The notes: generated by a model from the sequence alone, not told the origin. Positions 33,707 through 41,557 are shown, counted from the first letter of the stretch. The stretch: 44,162 nt of DNA from DYGT01 sp964607795 (GCA_964607795.1 CAZSLA010000004.1:1-44162), one strand, 5' to 3'. Numbers and translations: made by a program.

Positions 33707-33752
33707 ACCTCCTTAATAATTCTATGCTATTTTTAAGATTTTAGCTTGTCAA
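33707..33752 (-). promoter_or_regulatory. Internal promoter and strong ribosome binding site of pilin-like gene 2
   Basis: On minus: consensus -35 TTGACA (33747-33752, overlapping the stop of pilin-like gene 3), 17-nt spacer, TAGCAT (33724-33729) as -10, then AGGAGGT (33707-33713) 6 nt before the ATG at 33700. It is the only consensus -35 box and the best ribosome site in the pilin array. Confidence 0.65.
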
Positions 33753-34090
33753 GCATTGATAAATAATTTGTTTAAATCAAGCTGGAGAATTTCTACACCC
33801 AAAATTACCTCTACGAGCTTTACAATTGCAAAGGTGGCCAGCAAAAGCACCAGGCCGATGAGCGAGTGGGTGAGGGTGTCCCTTGCCGATTCTAGCTGCG
33901 CTTTGTCTCCTCCTGAACTAATCCATTTGACAGCGCCATACAAAAACATAAACACGAAAACTGTTGTGCCAACAACAAAAATTAAATTAACAAGCGTTTT
34001 TAATAAAGCCGCAATAAATTGGCCCCCGTTAAACATAAGTAAACGGTTGCCTAAGATCGGATTGATAATGCCGTAATCTCCTCTGCCCAT
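33749..34090 (-). CDS. T4SS pilin-like protein 3
   Basis: 113 residues. Two helices (about 27-50 and 75-100) flank YGAVKWISSGGDKAQLESAR, the shared pilin signature with intact GGDK. The second helix continues TLTHSLIGLVLLLATFAIV. The start is 3 nt after the stop of paralogue 4, so the genes are co-transcribed. The C-terminal part (VEILQLDLNKLF) resembles that of paralogue 2 (VDILKFDIPSV), suggesting these two are close relatives. Confidence 0.84.
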   Translation of the reverse strand: MGRGDYGIINPILGNRLLMFNGGQFIAALLKTLVNLIFVVGTTVFVFMFLYGAVKWISSGGDKAQLESARDTLTHSLIGLVLLLATFAIVKLVEVILGVEILQLDLNKLFINA

Positions 34091-34093
34091 ATT

Positions 34094-34456
34094 TTATGGT
34101 GTTAATATTTCAAACCAGCGCGTAACATTCAAAATTGGCAAGTCCAAAACGCTTCCGACAAAATCAGCAATAAAGATAGCAGAAATGACCACAACCAAGC
34201 CAATAAAACCTGTAGTAATTTTCCCTCTGGCGGCCTCCACCTTACCCTTGTCTCCACCTGAGGTTATCCAGCCAATTGCCCCGATCATAAACTGAATTAC
34301 AAACCAGATAAAAGCAATGGCCGTCATAACACCGATGATATTGGATATTAAGGTCGCAAATAAATTTTCTTCTCGTCCAGCCAAGTTAGTTCCCAAAGAT
34401 CCTGGGCCGGAAAATCCACCCGGAGGCGCAAGATTGATTTGTGCAATTTTATTCAT
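34094..34456 (-). CDS. T4SS pilin-like protein 4
   Basis: 120 residues. The first 30 are polar and Gly/Pro-rich (INLAPPGGFSGPGSLGTNLA), then helix one, the signature IGAIGWITSGGDKGKVEAAR and helix two (KITTGFIGLVVVISAIFIAD). It begins MNKIAQI, almost the same as paralogue 7 (MNQIAQI), which hints at duplication of the translation start too. It follows paralogue 5 by 3 nt. Confidence 0.84.
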   Translation of the reverse strand: MNKIAQINLAPPGGFSGPGSLGTNLAGREENLFATLISNIIGVMTAIAFIWFVIQFMIGAIGWITSGGDKGKVEAARGKITTGFIGLVVVISAIFIADFVGSVLDLPILNVTRWFEILTP

Positions 34457-34459
34457 GTT

Positions 34460-34810
34460 TTATAAAGTTGGGATGCTTGGTTGCAAAAGGCTGGTTGCAT
34501 TACCAAAAATGAGCCTGCCAAAAATGGCTGCCAAAAGAAATGACCCGGCAATAAACAAAAGCCCAATAGCAGTTTGCCAGATTTTTGCCCAGGCACTCTG
34601 AATTTTTTTGGGGTCGTCGCCAGCGGACAAAAAAGCGTAGCCTGCCAAGATAAAGTTAAATACCGCATATATTCCTCCGGCGGCGATTAAAATATTAAAG
34701 ATAAGCTGCAACAAAACCCCAAAAGCTCCGCCTTGAACCGTGCCAAAACGGTTCAATTGAGAGGGTGGAGAGATAACCCCTATTTGATACAAATATAAAA
34801 AGGATGTCAT
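34460..34810 (-). CDS. T4SS pilin-like protein 5 (divergent)
   Basis: 116 residues. Helix one (LIFNILIAAGGIYAVFNFIL), a variant signature AGYAFLSAGDDPKKIQSAWA in which the usual SGGD is AGDD and the A-R/K is A-W, and helix two (GLLFIAGSFLLAAIFGRLIF). It overlaps paralogue 6 by an ATGA stop/start, so translation is coupled. The altered loop suggests a specialised subunit such as a minor or adaptor pilin; that is inference. Confidence 0.8.
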   Translation of the reverse strand: MTSFLYLYQIGVISPPSQLNRFGTVQGGAFGVLLQLIFNILIAAGGIYAVFNFILAGYAFLSAGDDPKKIQSAWAKIWQTAIGLLFIAGSFLLAAIFGRLIFGNATSLLQPSIPTL

Positions 34811-35133
34811 TTTAAATGATTAGCCAAAGTTATAAATCGATCTCCCAAAAGGGTTTCTGTTAGTCTAATTACCCAATATGCTGTAAAGACAATTATAAAA
34901 CCAATCACAGCATAAGTCACTGCCTGTTTTCCCTGTCCCGCGCTTCTAGGGTCGCTTGATCCGGCACCAGTGATTATTTTAAATCCGCCGTAAATAAATA
35001 AAAATAAAACAGCTATCCCCGCCACGGTGATGGAGCTTGTGACAATAAGGCTTATTAGGTCTCCCAAGGTTTTTTCTTTGCCAAGGGGAGAGCCGATTTC
35101 ATTTGAGATACTTACTAATGCCAGTTTATCCAT
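34807..35133 (-). CDS. T4SS pilin-like protein 6 (divergent)
   Basis: 108 residues. Helix one (LIVTSSITVAGIAVLFLFIY), then GGFKIITGAGSSDPRSAGQG, a longer and less charged loop lacking the GGD-x-x-K pattern, then helix two (YAVIGFIIVFTAYWVIRLTE). The topology is as in the other members. It begins 2 nt after the stop of paralogue 7 and its stop overlaps the start of paralogue 5. Confidence 0.8.
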   Translation of the reverse strand: MDKLALVSISNEIGSPLGKEKTLGDLISLIVTSSITVAGIAVLFLFIYGGFKIITGAGSSDPRSAGQGKQAVTYAVIGFIIVFTAYWVIRLTETLLGDRFITLANHLK

Positions 35134-35135
35134 GG

Positions 35136-35483
35136 TTATGAAAATAGGTTGCTCACGGTGCTAAGTCCCAAGATTAAGGCTAACAGCTGAACCACAAAAT
35201 AAGCAAATATTACGATGGCGAAACCCAAAAAAGCATTGGTTATTTTTCCCTTTGCTGCTATAACTTTTTTTTCATCGCCACCCGAAAACATAAATTGTAA
35301 TCCTCCGCTAATGAGATAAACAAGAAGCAGTACTCCGGCGCCGAAGAAAATATATGAAACTATTCCACCAGAATTAAGATAATTAAAGTGATAAATTAAA
35401 TCGGCAAATTGTTTGCTGCTGTTATAATTGGGAGAAGCAACATTTTGTAAGTTGTCAAAATCAATCTGTGCAATTTGATTCAT
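35136..35483 (-). CDS. T4SS pilin-like protein 7
   Basis: 115 residues. A polar N-terminus (MNQIAQIDFDNLQNVASPNY), helix one (SYIFFGAGVLLLVYLI), signature SGGLQFMFSGGDEKKVIAAK, helix two (ITNAFLGFAIVIFAYFVVQL). The 22-nt gap to paralogue 8 is AT-rich and includes AAGG about 14 nt before the ATG, a poor ribosome site. Confidence 0.84.
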   Translation of the reverse strand: MNQIAQIDFDNLQNVASPNYNSSKQFADLIYHFNYLNSGGIVSYIFFGAGVLLLVYLISGGLQFMFSGGDEKKVIAAKGKITNAFLGFAIVIFAYFVVQLLALILGLSTVSNLFS

Positions 35484-35505
35484 AATATAATTTTACCTTA
35501 AATGT

Positions 35506-35859
35506 TTATCTTCCTGCAATTTGTGTAATCCCCAAAATATCAATGCCAATTACGCGCAAAATAAATATGGACATAATTAAAAATACCAGTCCTGCAATGG
35601 CAGCTGTCAAAAGCTCACGTCCTGCCTGGACTTTTTTGGGGTCGCCGCCGGAGGTAATCAAAATAAAAGCTGAATATAGAATAAATATGACAGCAATACC
35701 TCCTGCAATACCAATACTCCAGCGAAGAAAAAAAGCAATGAGGTTTGAGCTCGTGTCCATGGGGATACAGCCAATGGCAGTATAGAGCTCGTGGTCAGCA
35801 CAATCGCCCCCACCTTTGGGTCCTTGAGCATAGGCTGTTTTGATAAACAAATCGATCAT
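35506..35859 (-). CDS. T4SS pilin-like protein 8
   Basis: 117 residues. The start overlaps the stop of the fused paralogue 9 (ATGA at 35856-35859). A short exported-looking N-terminus (MIDLFIKTAYAQG) is followed by TAIGCIPMD, a Cys-containing turn shared only with paralogue 9, then helix one, signature YSAFILITSGGDPKKVQAGR and helix two ending in LRVIGIDILGITQ. The C-terminal 55 residues are nearly identical to those of paralogue 9 (AGRELLTAAI, LRVIGIDILGITQ), so the two arose by recent duplication. Confidence 0.86.
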   Translation of the reverse strand: MIDLFIKTAYAQGPKGGGDCADHELYTAIGCIPMDTSSNLIAFFLRWSIGIAGGIAVIFILYSAFILITSGGDPKKVQAGRELLTAAIAGLVFLIMSIFILRVIGIDILGITQIAGR

Positions 35860-36902
35860 GGTAAAAGCTGTGTAATTCCCAGTATATCAATTCCGATGAC
35901 GCGCAGGAGAAACACGGAAAAGATTAAAAACAAAATTCCGGTAATGGCAGCTGTCAAAAGCTCGCGTCCTGCCTTGATTTTATATTTATCACCCGAGGAA
36001 GTGATAAAAATGAAACTTGCATATAATATCAAAAGTACGGCAAATCCGCCAGCCACCCCCATACCCCACTGTAAAAGAAACCTTAAAAAATCTGTGTTTG
36101 CGTTGATGGGGATACAGCCAATGGCTGAGTTAATTCCTCGTTTGCCATCAGAGGTTGTGCATGTGAGTTTAATGTCGAGGGGCTCTGGTACCTTTTCGCA
36201 AGTACAGGTACTGGGGTTTGAGATGTCCGAAGGAATGAAATCCCCAAAGCAGGGAGTTCCGGCAACCTTGCCGCCGTCATCTAAACAACAAGAAGTATTT
36301 AAGTAGCCACAAGTTGTCTCTCCATTTGGGTAGACTTTGCCGTTGAAACCACAATAATAACCCGGGCAGACGTTGCAACAACTGGCTCCAGGTTTTAAGC
36401 ACCAACCTAGTTCATCAAGGCAACAGTCCCCGCCGGCTGTTAGACAATCTTGAGGTGGATGTCCGCCGCCGTAGGTTTCAAAATCCACATACCCGCTGCA
36501 GTAGTTGTTTATTCCGTAGGTATAACCATCTAGTACTACAGAGTCGTAGGTACCCTTATAAAGGGGAGACGGCGCAGTCGCTAGGCCGCTGCAATCAGCA
36601 TCAAGAGTTATGGGAATTTCGTCTTCGCAAACAAATTTACCATCAAAAACATTGGGTTCAAGACAAACATAAACAGTCTTGTTGTCACAATCGATTTCGG
36701 AGTCTGAGCCTCGTGATATGTGAATAACCAAATCAGTTCCGGCTTCTAAATAAAGCTCGTCATAGGAAAGAATCAGGGTTTCATTTTGGTAATCGTAACA
36801 ATTTAGGTCTTCAGCATCAACAGAAGGAGGAAATAATAAATATGAAATTATGATTAGCACGAAAGTAAAAAAGTGCAGTGAAAGTCTATGAGTAATTTTC
36901 AT
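35856..36902 (-). CDS. Pilin-like protein 9: Cys-rich exported domain fused to a T4SS pilin domain
   Basis: 348 residues from ATG 36902; the longer frame upstream lies over the divergent gene. Signal peptide MKITHRLSLHFFTFVLIIIS (ending near VDA). Residues about 30-250 are exported and rich in cysteine (roughly twenty, with pairs such as GGDCCLDELG and TSCCLDDGG), probably a disulfide-bonded repeat domain. The last 95 residues are a pilin domain like paralogue 8: SAIGCIPIN, helix one, SFIFITSSGDKYKIKAGREL, helix two, ending ITQLLP. It is first in the array and may be a tip adhesin, anchored by co-assembly of its pilin domain; this is inference from the architecture. Confidence 0.83.
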   Translation of the reverse strand: MKITHRLSLHFFTFVLIIISYLLFPPSVDAEDLNCYDYQNETLILSYDELYLEAGTDLVIHISRGSDSEIDCDNKTVYVCLEPNVFDGKFVCEDEIPITLDADCSGLATAPSPLYKGTYDSVVLDGYTYGINNYCSGYVDFETYGGGHPPQDCLTAGGDCCLDELGWCLKPGASCCNVCPGYYCGFNGKVYPNGETTCGYLNTSCCLDDGGKVAGTPCFGDFIPSDISNPSTCTCEKVPEPLDIKLTCTTSDGKRGINSAIGCIPINANTDFLRFLLQWGMGVAGGFAVLLILYASFIFITSSGDKYKIKAGRELLTAAITGILFLIFSVFLLRVIGIDILGITQLLP

Positions 36903-36909
36903 TATTTTG

Positions 36910-36951
36910 ATCTTACCATGAATAAAGGCTAAGTGACTTAACTGGTATAAT
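36910..36951. promoter_or_regulatory. Divergent promoters of the pilin array and the SpoIID-like gene
   Basis: In 55 bp: on minus, TAAGAT (36910-36915) is 7 nt before the ATG at 36902; on plus, a perfect TATAAT (36946-36951) is 6 nt before the ATG at 36958. Both predict leaderless or nearly leaderless messages. No consensus -35 is seen for the minus one. Confidence 0.55.
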
Positions 36952-36957
36952 AAGAAA

Positions 36958-38655
36958 ATGAAAAAACTGCTGCCTTTGGCCTTGTTTTTTGTGGCTGTTT
37001 TTCTGGTCAACCCCTTTAAATTAACAGTCCAAGGCGAGCCGGATTGCAATAATCCGGAGTTTGGCGAAATTGACGTTTGTTTGCAAAGAATAAAGGCCGA
37101 GATCGATGCTTTAACTCCGGCCCACGAGGCCAACAAGCAGGAGCTCTCATCCCTCAATGCCCAGCTGACAAGCATCAAAAGCCGCATCCAGGGCATTTCT
37201 GCTCAACTGACCAAAGTCCAGGGGGAAATTGGCGCGCGCGAGGAGGACCTTTTGTATACCAGGGAGGTTTTCAATGAAAAAACCAACAGCCATTATCGCT
37301 TTATTCGTACATATGACCCGATTATGCCTTTTATTTCCAATAGCGATGCTTCCCGCGCCTTTCGCGAAATCTTTATGCGCCAAAAGGTTGCGGACCAGGA
37401 CCGCTTAACCATGGAGGAGCTGGCAACCAAGCTGCAGGAGCTTAAAACAGACAAAGAAACTTTGGAAAAAAACCAGGCAAGTCTGTCTTCGCTTCAGGCT
37501 CAGGTGAATGGCCGCGTTGAGTTTTTGGGCGGGGAAGTTGAAAAAGTTGAATCATACCTGACGGAGCTTAGCGCCAAGCAAAAGCAACTGGTGGCTTTGA
37601 AGGAGGGCGGTTTTCAAACTTCCATCGGAGACACGCCTCCCACCCTGGAGCCGTGTAGCGGCCCGCCCGGCTCGGCCAATTTTTGCAATCCGGGCTTTAG
37701 GCCCGCTTTTGCGGCTTTCAGCTTTGGTGCCCCTCACAGAACCGGCATGAGCCAGTACGGAGCTTATGGCAGAAGTAAATCCGGCCAAAACGCCGAGGAG
37801 ATTTTATCGGCTTATTACCAAGGAGCCTCTTTAAACAAAAGCTATCCAGTGCCCGAGACGATCGAAGTTCAGGGTATTGGCCGCGTTTCCTTTGAAGAAA
37901 ATTATTTGCTGGGTATTTATGAAGTTCCGGAGTCCTGGGGCGATAACGGAGGTTTTGAAGCTCTTAAAGCTCAAGCAGTGGCCGCCAGAAGTTATGCTTT
38001 GGCAGTCACTGGCGGCGGGGCGGGCTCAATTTGCACAACAGAAGCCTGTCAAGTTTATAAACCGCAATTAAAAAGCGGTAAATGGGCCGAGGCGGTTCGG
38101 GTCACGCGTGGCTGGGTGCTTGTTAAAGACGGCAGTCCCGCCAAAGCCTATTATGCCTCCACTTCCGGAGGTTTCACCATTTCCCAGTGGGGCTGGAGCG
38201 GGATTAAAGACACCAATGGCTCCTGGCCAGATACTGCTTATGAAAAGGTTGCCGGCTCGCCCTGGTTTTACAAAGGCTGGTACAAAAGCCGCGGGGGAGC
38301 AAGCTGCGGCCGGAGTAATCCCTGGCTTACGGCCGCTGAAATGGCAGACATTTTAAATGCCTGGAAAGTGCTTTATCAGGGGGGCGGGGATGTAGGGCGA
38401 GTTTCGCCCATAGATAGCGGCTGCTGGGGAGGCAATCCGTATTCCATTTCCGAGCTTGCCAATATTGGAGGTTTTACTTCGGTAAGTAGTGTATCTGTGG
38501 TTTATTCAAATAGCGGTTCCACCAGCTCCGTGCGCTTTGGCACCAACAAAGGGACAGTAAGCATAAGCGGGGAGGAACTTAAACGCGCATTTAATCTGCG
38601 GGCCCCGGGCTATATTGGTATTAAATCGAGCTTGTTTAATATTGAACAGATCTAG
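36958..38655 (+). CDS. SpoIID/LytB-domain secreted protein with coiled-coil N-terminus
   Basis: 565 residues. Signal peptide MKKLLPLALFFVAVFLVNPF, then a PcsB/CwlO-like coiled coil at about 45-215 (RIKAEIDALTPAHEANKQEL and later heptads). The SpoIID/LytB domain spans about 255-450: GMSQYGAYGRSKSGQNAEEI, FEENYLLGIYEVPESWGDNG, ALKAQAVAARSYALAVTGGG, AKAYYASTSGGFT. SpoIID is a lytic transglycosylase in sporulating Firmicutes, cleaving denuded glycan; in CPR bacteria, which do not sporulate, it probably remodels peptidoglycan. The coiled coil may regulate it. It is divergent from the pilin array. Confidence 0.9.
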   Translation: MKKLLPLALFFVAVFLVNPFKLTVQGEPDCNNPEFGEIDVCLQRIKAEIDALTPAHEANKQELSSLNAQLTSIKSRIQGISAQLTKVQGEIGAREEDLLYTREVFNEKTNSHYRFIRTYDPIMPFISNSDASRAFREIFMRQKVADQDRLTMEELATKLQELKTDKETLEKNQASLSSLQAQVNGRVEFLGGEVEKVESYLTELSAKQKQLVALKEGGFQTSIGDTPPTLEPCSGPPGSANFCNPGFRPAFAAFSFGAPHRTGMSQYGAYGRSKSGQNAEEILSAYYQGASLNKSYPVPETIEVQGIGRVSFEENYLLGIYEVPESWGDNGGFEALKAQAVAARSYALAVTGGGAGSICTTEACQVYKPQLKSGKWAEAVRVTRGWVLVKDGSPAKAYYASTSGGFTISQWGWSGIKDTNGSWPDTAYEKVAGSPWFYKGWYKSRGGASCGRSNPWLTAAEMADILNAWKVLYQGGGDVGRVSPIDSGCWGGNPYSISELANIGGFTSVSSVSVVYSNSGSTSSVRFGTNKGTVSISGEELKRAFNLRAPGYIGIKSSLFNIEQI

Positions 38656-38681
38656 TATTTAGAATTTTTTTTCAAAAACTG

Positions 38682-38687
38682 TATAAT
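38682..38687 (+). promoter_or_regulatory. Putative -10 box
   Basis: TATAAT, 10 nt before the ATG at 38698; predicted leader about 3 nt. It follows an A/T-rich run after the SpoIID-like gene stop. Confidence 0.55.
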
Positions 38688-38697
38688 TAAAGCTACT

Positions 38698-39393
38698 ATG
38701 CCAGATATTTTTGTGGCCGAGAAAAAAAAGGTGAAAGCTCAAGCGCATAAAAAACCTAGACACCCGAGCAAAGACCCTGAAGAACTTAAAAAAACGCTTC
38801 ACAAAGATGTTCAAAGTGAAATTCCCAGTCCCAGCCACAAAGCCGTTTCTGCCTTTAACTATTATCCTGGCAAAGTGAAATTTGTGGGCACGGACAGCAA
38901 GGAGCACATAATTTTACTTTTGCGCAAGCACCCCATCACCAATTTGCGTTGGATCATAACCGTGCTTTTGATGGTTATTGCCCCCTTGTTTTTAAGCTAC
39001 ATTGTGCCCACGGAGGAGCTGCCCGCGGATTATCAGCTGGTAGCTTTGATGTTTTGGTACTTAGTTACCCTGGCTTTTACCATCGAAAAATTTATCAGCT
39101 GGTTTTTCAATGTCAATATTATCACCGACGAGCGCGTCTTTGACGTCGATTTTGTCAATTTGGTGTATCGGGAAATCACTGATGCCAACTTGGACCAAAT
39201 CCAAGACGTCACTACCCAGGTGGGGGGTGTGATCCGCACGATGTTTAACTTTGGCAATGTCATGATCCAAACCGCAGCCGAAGTGCCCCAAATTGAATTT
39301 GTTTCTGTTCCCAAGCCGGATGTGGTGGCCCAGATTCTCAGGGAACTACGGGTAGAGGAAGAAATAGAAAAGCTAGAGGGGAGGGTAAGATGA
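38698..39393 (+). CDS. Membrane protein with bacterial PH-like domain
   Basis: 231 residues. Residues 1-60 are basic and probably disordered (KKKVKAQAHKKPRHPSKDPE). Two transmembrane helices lie at about 84-102 (WIITVLLMVIAPLFLSYIVP) and 116-134 (LMFWYLVTLAFTIEKFISWF). The C-terminal 100 residues fit the YdbS/bPH_2-type domain: NVNIITDERVFDVDFVNLVY, DANLDQIQDVTTQVGGVIRT, FGNVMIQTAAEVPQIEFVSV. Function unknown; these domains are common as small envelope proteins. Its end overlaps the start of the next gene by 4 bp. Confidence 0.82.
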   Translation: MPDIFVAEKKKVKAQAHKKPRHPSKDPEELKKTLHKDVQSEIPSPSHKAVSAFNYYPGKVKFVGTDSKEHIILLLRKHPITNLRWIITVLLMVIAPLFLSYIVPTEELPADYQLVALMFWYLVTLAFTIEKFISWFFNVNIITDERVFDVDFVNLVYREITDANLDQIQDVTTQVGGVIRTMFNFGNVMIQTAAEVPQIEFVSVPKPDVVAQILRELRVEEEIEKLEGRVR

Positions 39394-39626
39394 ATCTGGA
39401 ACAATTGGTGAATATAGAATTCACCAATTCTTTGTGGCTTTTATTAAAAACCTTTTTGTTGGTGGGGCTTTTGATTTATTTAATTTTTGCCTCAGTTGTG
39501 ATCCGGCAGGTGAACCAAATGACAGATACTTTGGAAGTTGGTTTTGAAGCCCCTATTCGTTTTTTGGCCTGGATGCATCTTTTCATGGCCTTAGGTACAT
39601 TTGTAGTGGCATTTGTGATACTGTAA
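39390..39626 (+). CDS. Small two-helix membrane protein
   Basis: 78 residues, ATGA overlap with the preceding gene. Two hydrophobic helices (about 15-40, LLLKTFLLVGLLIYLIFASV, and 58-78, FLAWMHLFMALGTFVVAFVI) with a short polar loop (RQVNQMTDTLEVGFEAPI). It resembles the small CPR membrane family DUF5657, but I am not certain. It probably accompanies the PH-like protein and the following 624-residue protein. Confidence 0.7.
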   Translation: MNLEQLVNIEFTNSLWLLLKTFLLVGLLIYLIFASVVIRQVNQMTDTLEVGFEAPIRFLAWMHLFMALGTFVVAFVIL

Positions 39627-39648
39627 GGGTAACTTACTTACTTGCCAT

Positions 39649-41523
39649 ATGCCGTTTAATTACTCCTCAACCAAGGTAGTGGGCAATCCAGACACCTCTG
39701 GATGGGTTCAGGTCCACGATTATGTTCCCAACACCAAGGAAAAATTGATCAGTCGCGGCCGGTTGTATGCCGTTATTTCCACCCAGGCTTTGGAGACCGA
39801 AAGCTTGTATCCAAACGACAAATACAGGCTTGAAATGGGTAGGGAAATTTTGGCCAGGCTGCACGAGGAATACTATGGTCAAAAAGGGGGCGGCGCTTTT
39901 AATGTCCTGGTTAATGCCGTAAGCCGGGTGGCCGGGGAATTTACTTCCAGGCAGTTGAATGTGGAAATCGGAGCCTGTGCTTTTTTGGCGGATAATTTGC
40001 TGGGTGCTTGCGCCAATGGGGCCGTGCTTTTGGTGCTGCGCGCGGGCCATTTGGTGCCGCTTATCACCACCCAGCGGGGTAACCACCTGTCGGTTTCTGG
40101 CAAGCTAAATGCGGGGGATAAAATAGTAATCGGTACTCAGCAGCTTTTGCACACGCTTTCTGAAGGTATTTTAAAGGGTGCTTTGGAAACAGACGGCCTT
40201 GAGCGTTTTTCTGAAATCATCACTCCAAAAATATTAAATTCTATATCCGCAAGCTCGACTGCGGTTTTGGTAATTGAAGTGCAGGAAGAAACTGGTCAAT
40301 CTTACCAAACGGCCCATGAGTCCAGTTTAAAAAGAAAAACTCCTGAAATCAGAGCTACATTGGTGAGGGTGATAGATGCGCTTTTGGCAAAGCTGCCGGA
40401 CAGTCGGCTAAAAGTAAGGCCGGACACCATTGACATAGAAACCCACAAAAAAAGAAAAAGCTTGCCTTTGGTTGGCTTTTTAATTTTATTAATCTTGGCT
40501 GTCAGCATTGCTTTTGGCCTAAAGCAAAAGCGTGATCGAGAAAAAGAAGCCGAGCTTTTGGTAAGTGTTTCTGAGGTTGAGCGCGAGTTTGCAGAAGCGC
40601 AAAGCTTGGTGGGCTTGAACAAGGCGCGTGCTAAAGAGCTTTTGCTCTTGGCCAGGAAGCGCGCTTTGGAACTACAAGAACACCAAGGCGACAACGAAGC
40701 ATTGAATGAACTGTCTCAAAAAATCAGCGCAAGCTTGGGCCCGGTCGCAGGGGTCTATGAGGTGGAGCCGGAATTGTATTTGGACACGAGCCTGATTAGC
40801 CGCGATTTTTCGGCAAATCAGCTTGTGTATTCTGATGAGTCGATTTTAATTATGGACGGAGCCGCAAGAAAAATTGTCAGTATTGAGCTTAAAAATAAAA
40901 CCACGGAGTTTGTGGCGGGCCCTGATTACTTAAGTGATGCCTTGGATTTGGCCTCGTATGCCGGGCGAAGTTTTGTTTTAAGCTCAGACGGAGTAAGGGA
41001 AATCACCGAGGACGTGGAGCTTGTTATCAAGCCAGAAGATTGGGAGCCATCCTCCGCCTTAATCTCTACTTTTGCCGGAAATTTGTATGTTTTGGATCGC
41101 AAAAACGGCCAAATATGGCGCTATTCCGGCATACAGCTTGGTTTTTCACAAAAGCAAGTGTGGCTTGCTGAGGGCATCAAGCCTGATTTTTCCCAGGCCC
41201 TGGCTATGGCTATCGACGGCTCAGTTTGGGTTTTGCAGCCAAACGGCCGAATCGAAAAATACACCCGGGGGAACAAAGACAGCTTTGCTTTAGACGCAGA
41301 CACAGGCTCTTTCTCCAAAATTTATATTAATGAAAATAGCGAGTATTTGTATTTGTATGATGCCGCGGAAACAAAATTTTTGAAATTCACCAAACAGGGC
41401 AAATTCGAGGGAGAATATGTGAATCCTGAGCTTACTCACGTAGAAAGTTTTGTGGTTTCAGAAGCGCAAAACAAATTGGTTTTTCTTAAAGCGGGCAAGC
41501 TTTTCGAATTCAACCTTAATTAA
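39649..41523 (+). CDS. Membrane protein with phosphatase-like N-terminus and propeller-like C-terminus
   Basis: 624 residues. Residues 1-215 weakly resemble a PP2C-type fold that has lost its metal-binding aspartates (EIGACAFLADNLLGACANGA, VLRAGHLVPLITTQRGNHLS, LNAGDKIVIGTQQLLHTLSE). One transmembrane helix lies near 270-288 (LPLVGFLILLILAVSIAFGL), followed by a coiled coil (EKEAELLVSVSEVEREFAEA). Residues about 375-620 have repeating beta-strand blocks (GNLYVLDRKNGQIWRYSG, GSVWVLQPNGRIEKYTRG, EYLYLYDAAETKFLKFTKQG) that suggest an extracytoplasmic propeller. A signalling or scaffold role is possible; unidentified family. The start has no obvious Shine-Dalgarno. Confidence 0.72.
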   Translation: MPFNYSSTKVVGNPDTSGWVQVHDYVPNTKEKLISRGRLYAVISTQALETESLYPNDKYRLEMGREILARLHEEYYGQKGGGAFNVLVNAVSRVAGEFTSRQLNVEIGACAFLADNLLGACANGAVLLVLRAGHLVPLITTQRGNHLSVSGKLNAGDKIVIGTQQLLHTLSEGILKGALETDGLERFSEIITPKILNSISASSTAVLVIEVQEETGQSYQTAHESSLKRKTPEIRATLVRVIDALLAKLPDSRLKVRPDTIDIETHKKRKSLPLVGFLILLILAVSIAFGLKQKRDREKEAELLVSVSEVEREFAEAQSLVGLNKARAKELLLLARKRALELQEHQGDNEALNELSQKISASLGPVAGVYEVEPELYLDTSLISRDFSANQLVYSDESILIMDGAARKIVSIELKNKTTEFVAGPDYLSDALDLASYAGRSFVLSSDGVREITEDVELVIKPEDWEPSSALISTFAGNLYVLDRKNGQIWRYSGIQLGFSQKQVWLAEGIKPDFSQALAMAIDGSVWVLQPNGRIEKYTRGNKDSFALDADTGSFSKIYINENSEYLYLYDAAETKFLKFTKQGKFEGEYVNPELTHVESFVVSEAQNKLVFLKAGKLFEFNLN

Positions 41524-41557
41524 AAGAGCATGGCCTTGCTTGCGCTATAGCTGTTTG

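Noticed and set aside
20670..36902. Integrated conjugative plasmid or ICE
   Set aside because: No relaxase, VirD4, integrase, att repeat or partition gene is visible, and the locus sits next to the chromosomal origin.
35856..37196. Longer start (37196) for the fused pilin gene
   Set aside because: The extra 98 codons lie antisense to the SpoIID-like gene, cross its promoter, and precede an obvious signal peptide starting at 36902.
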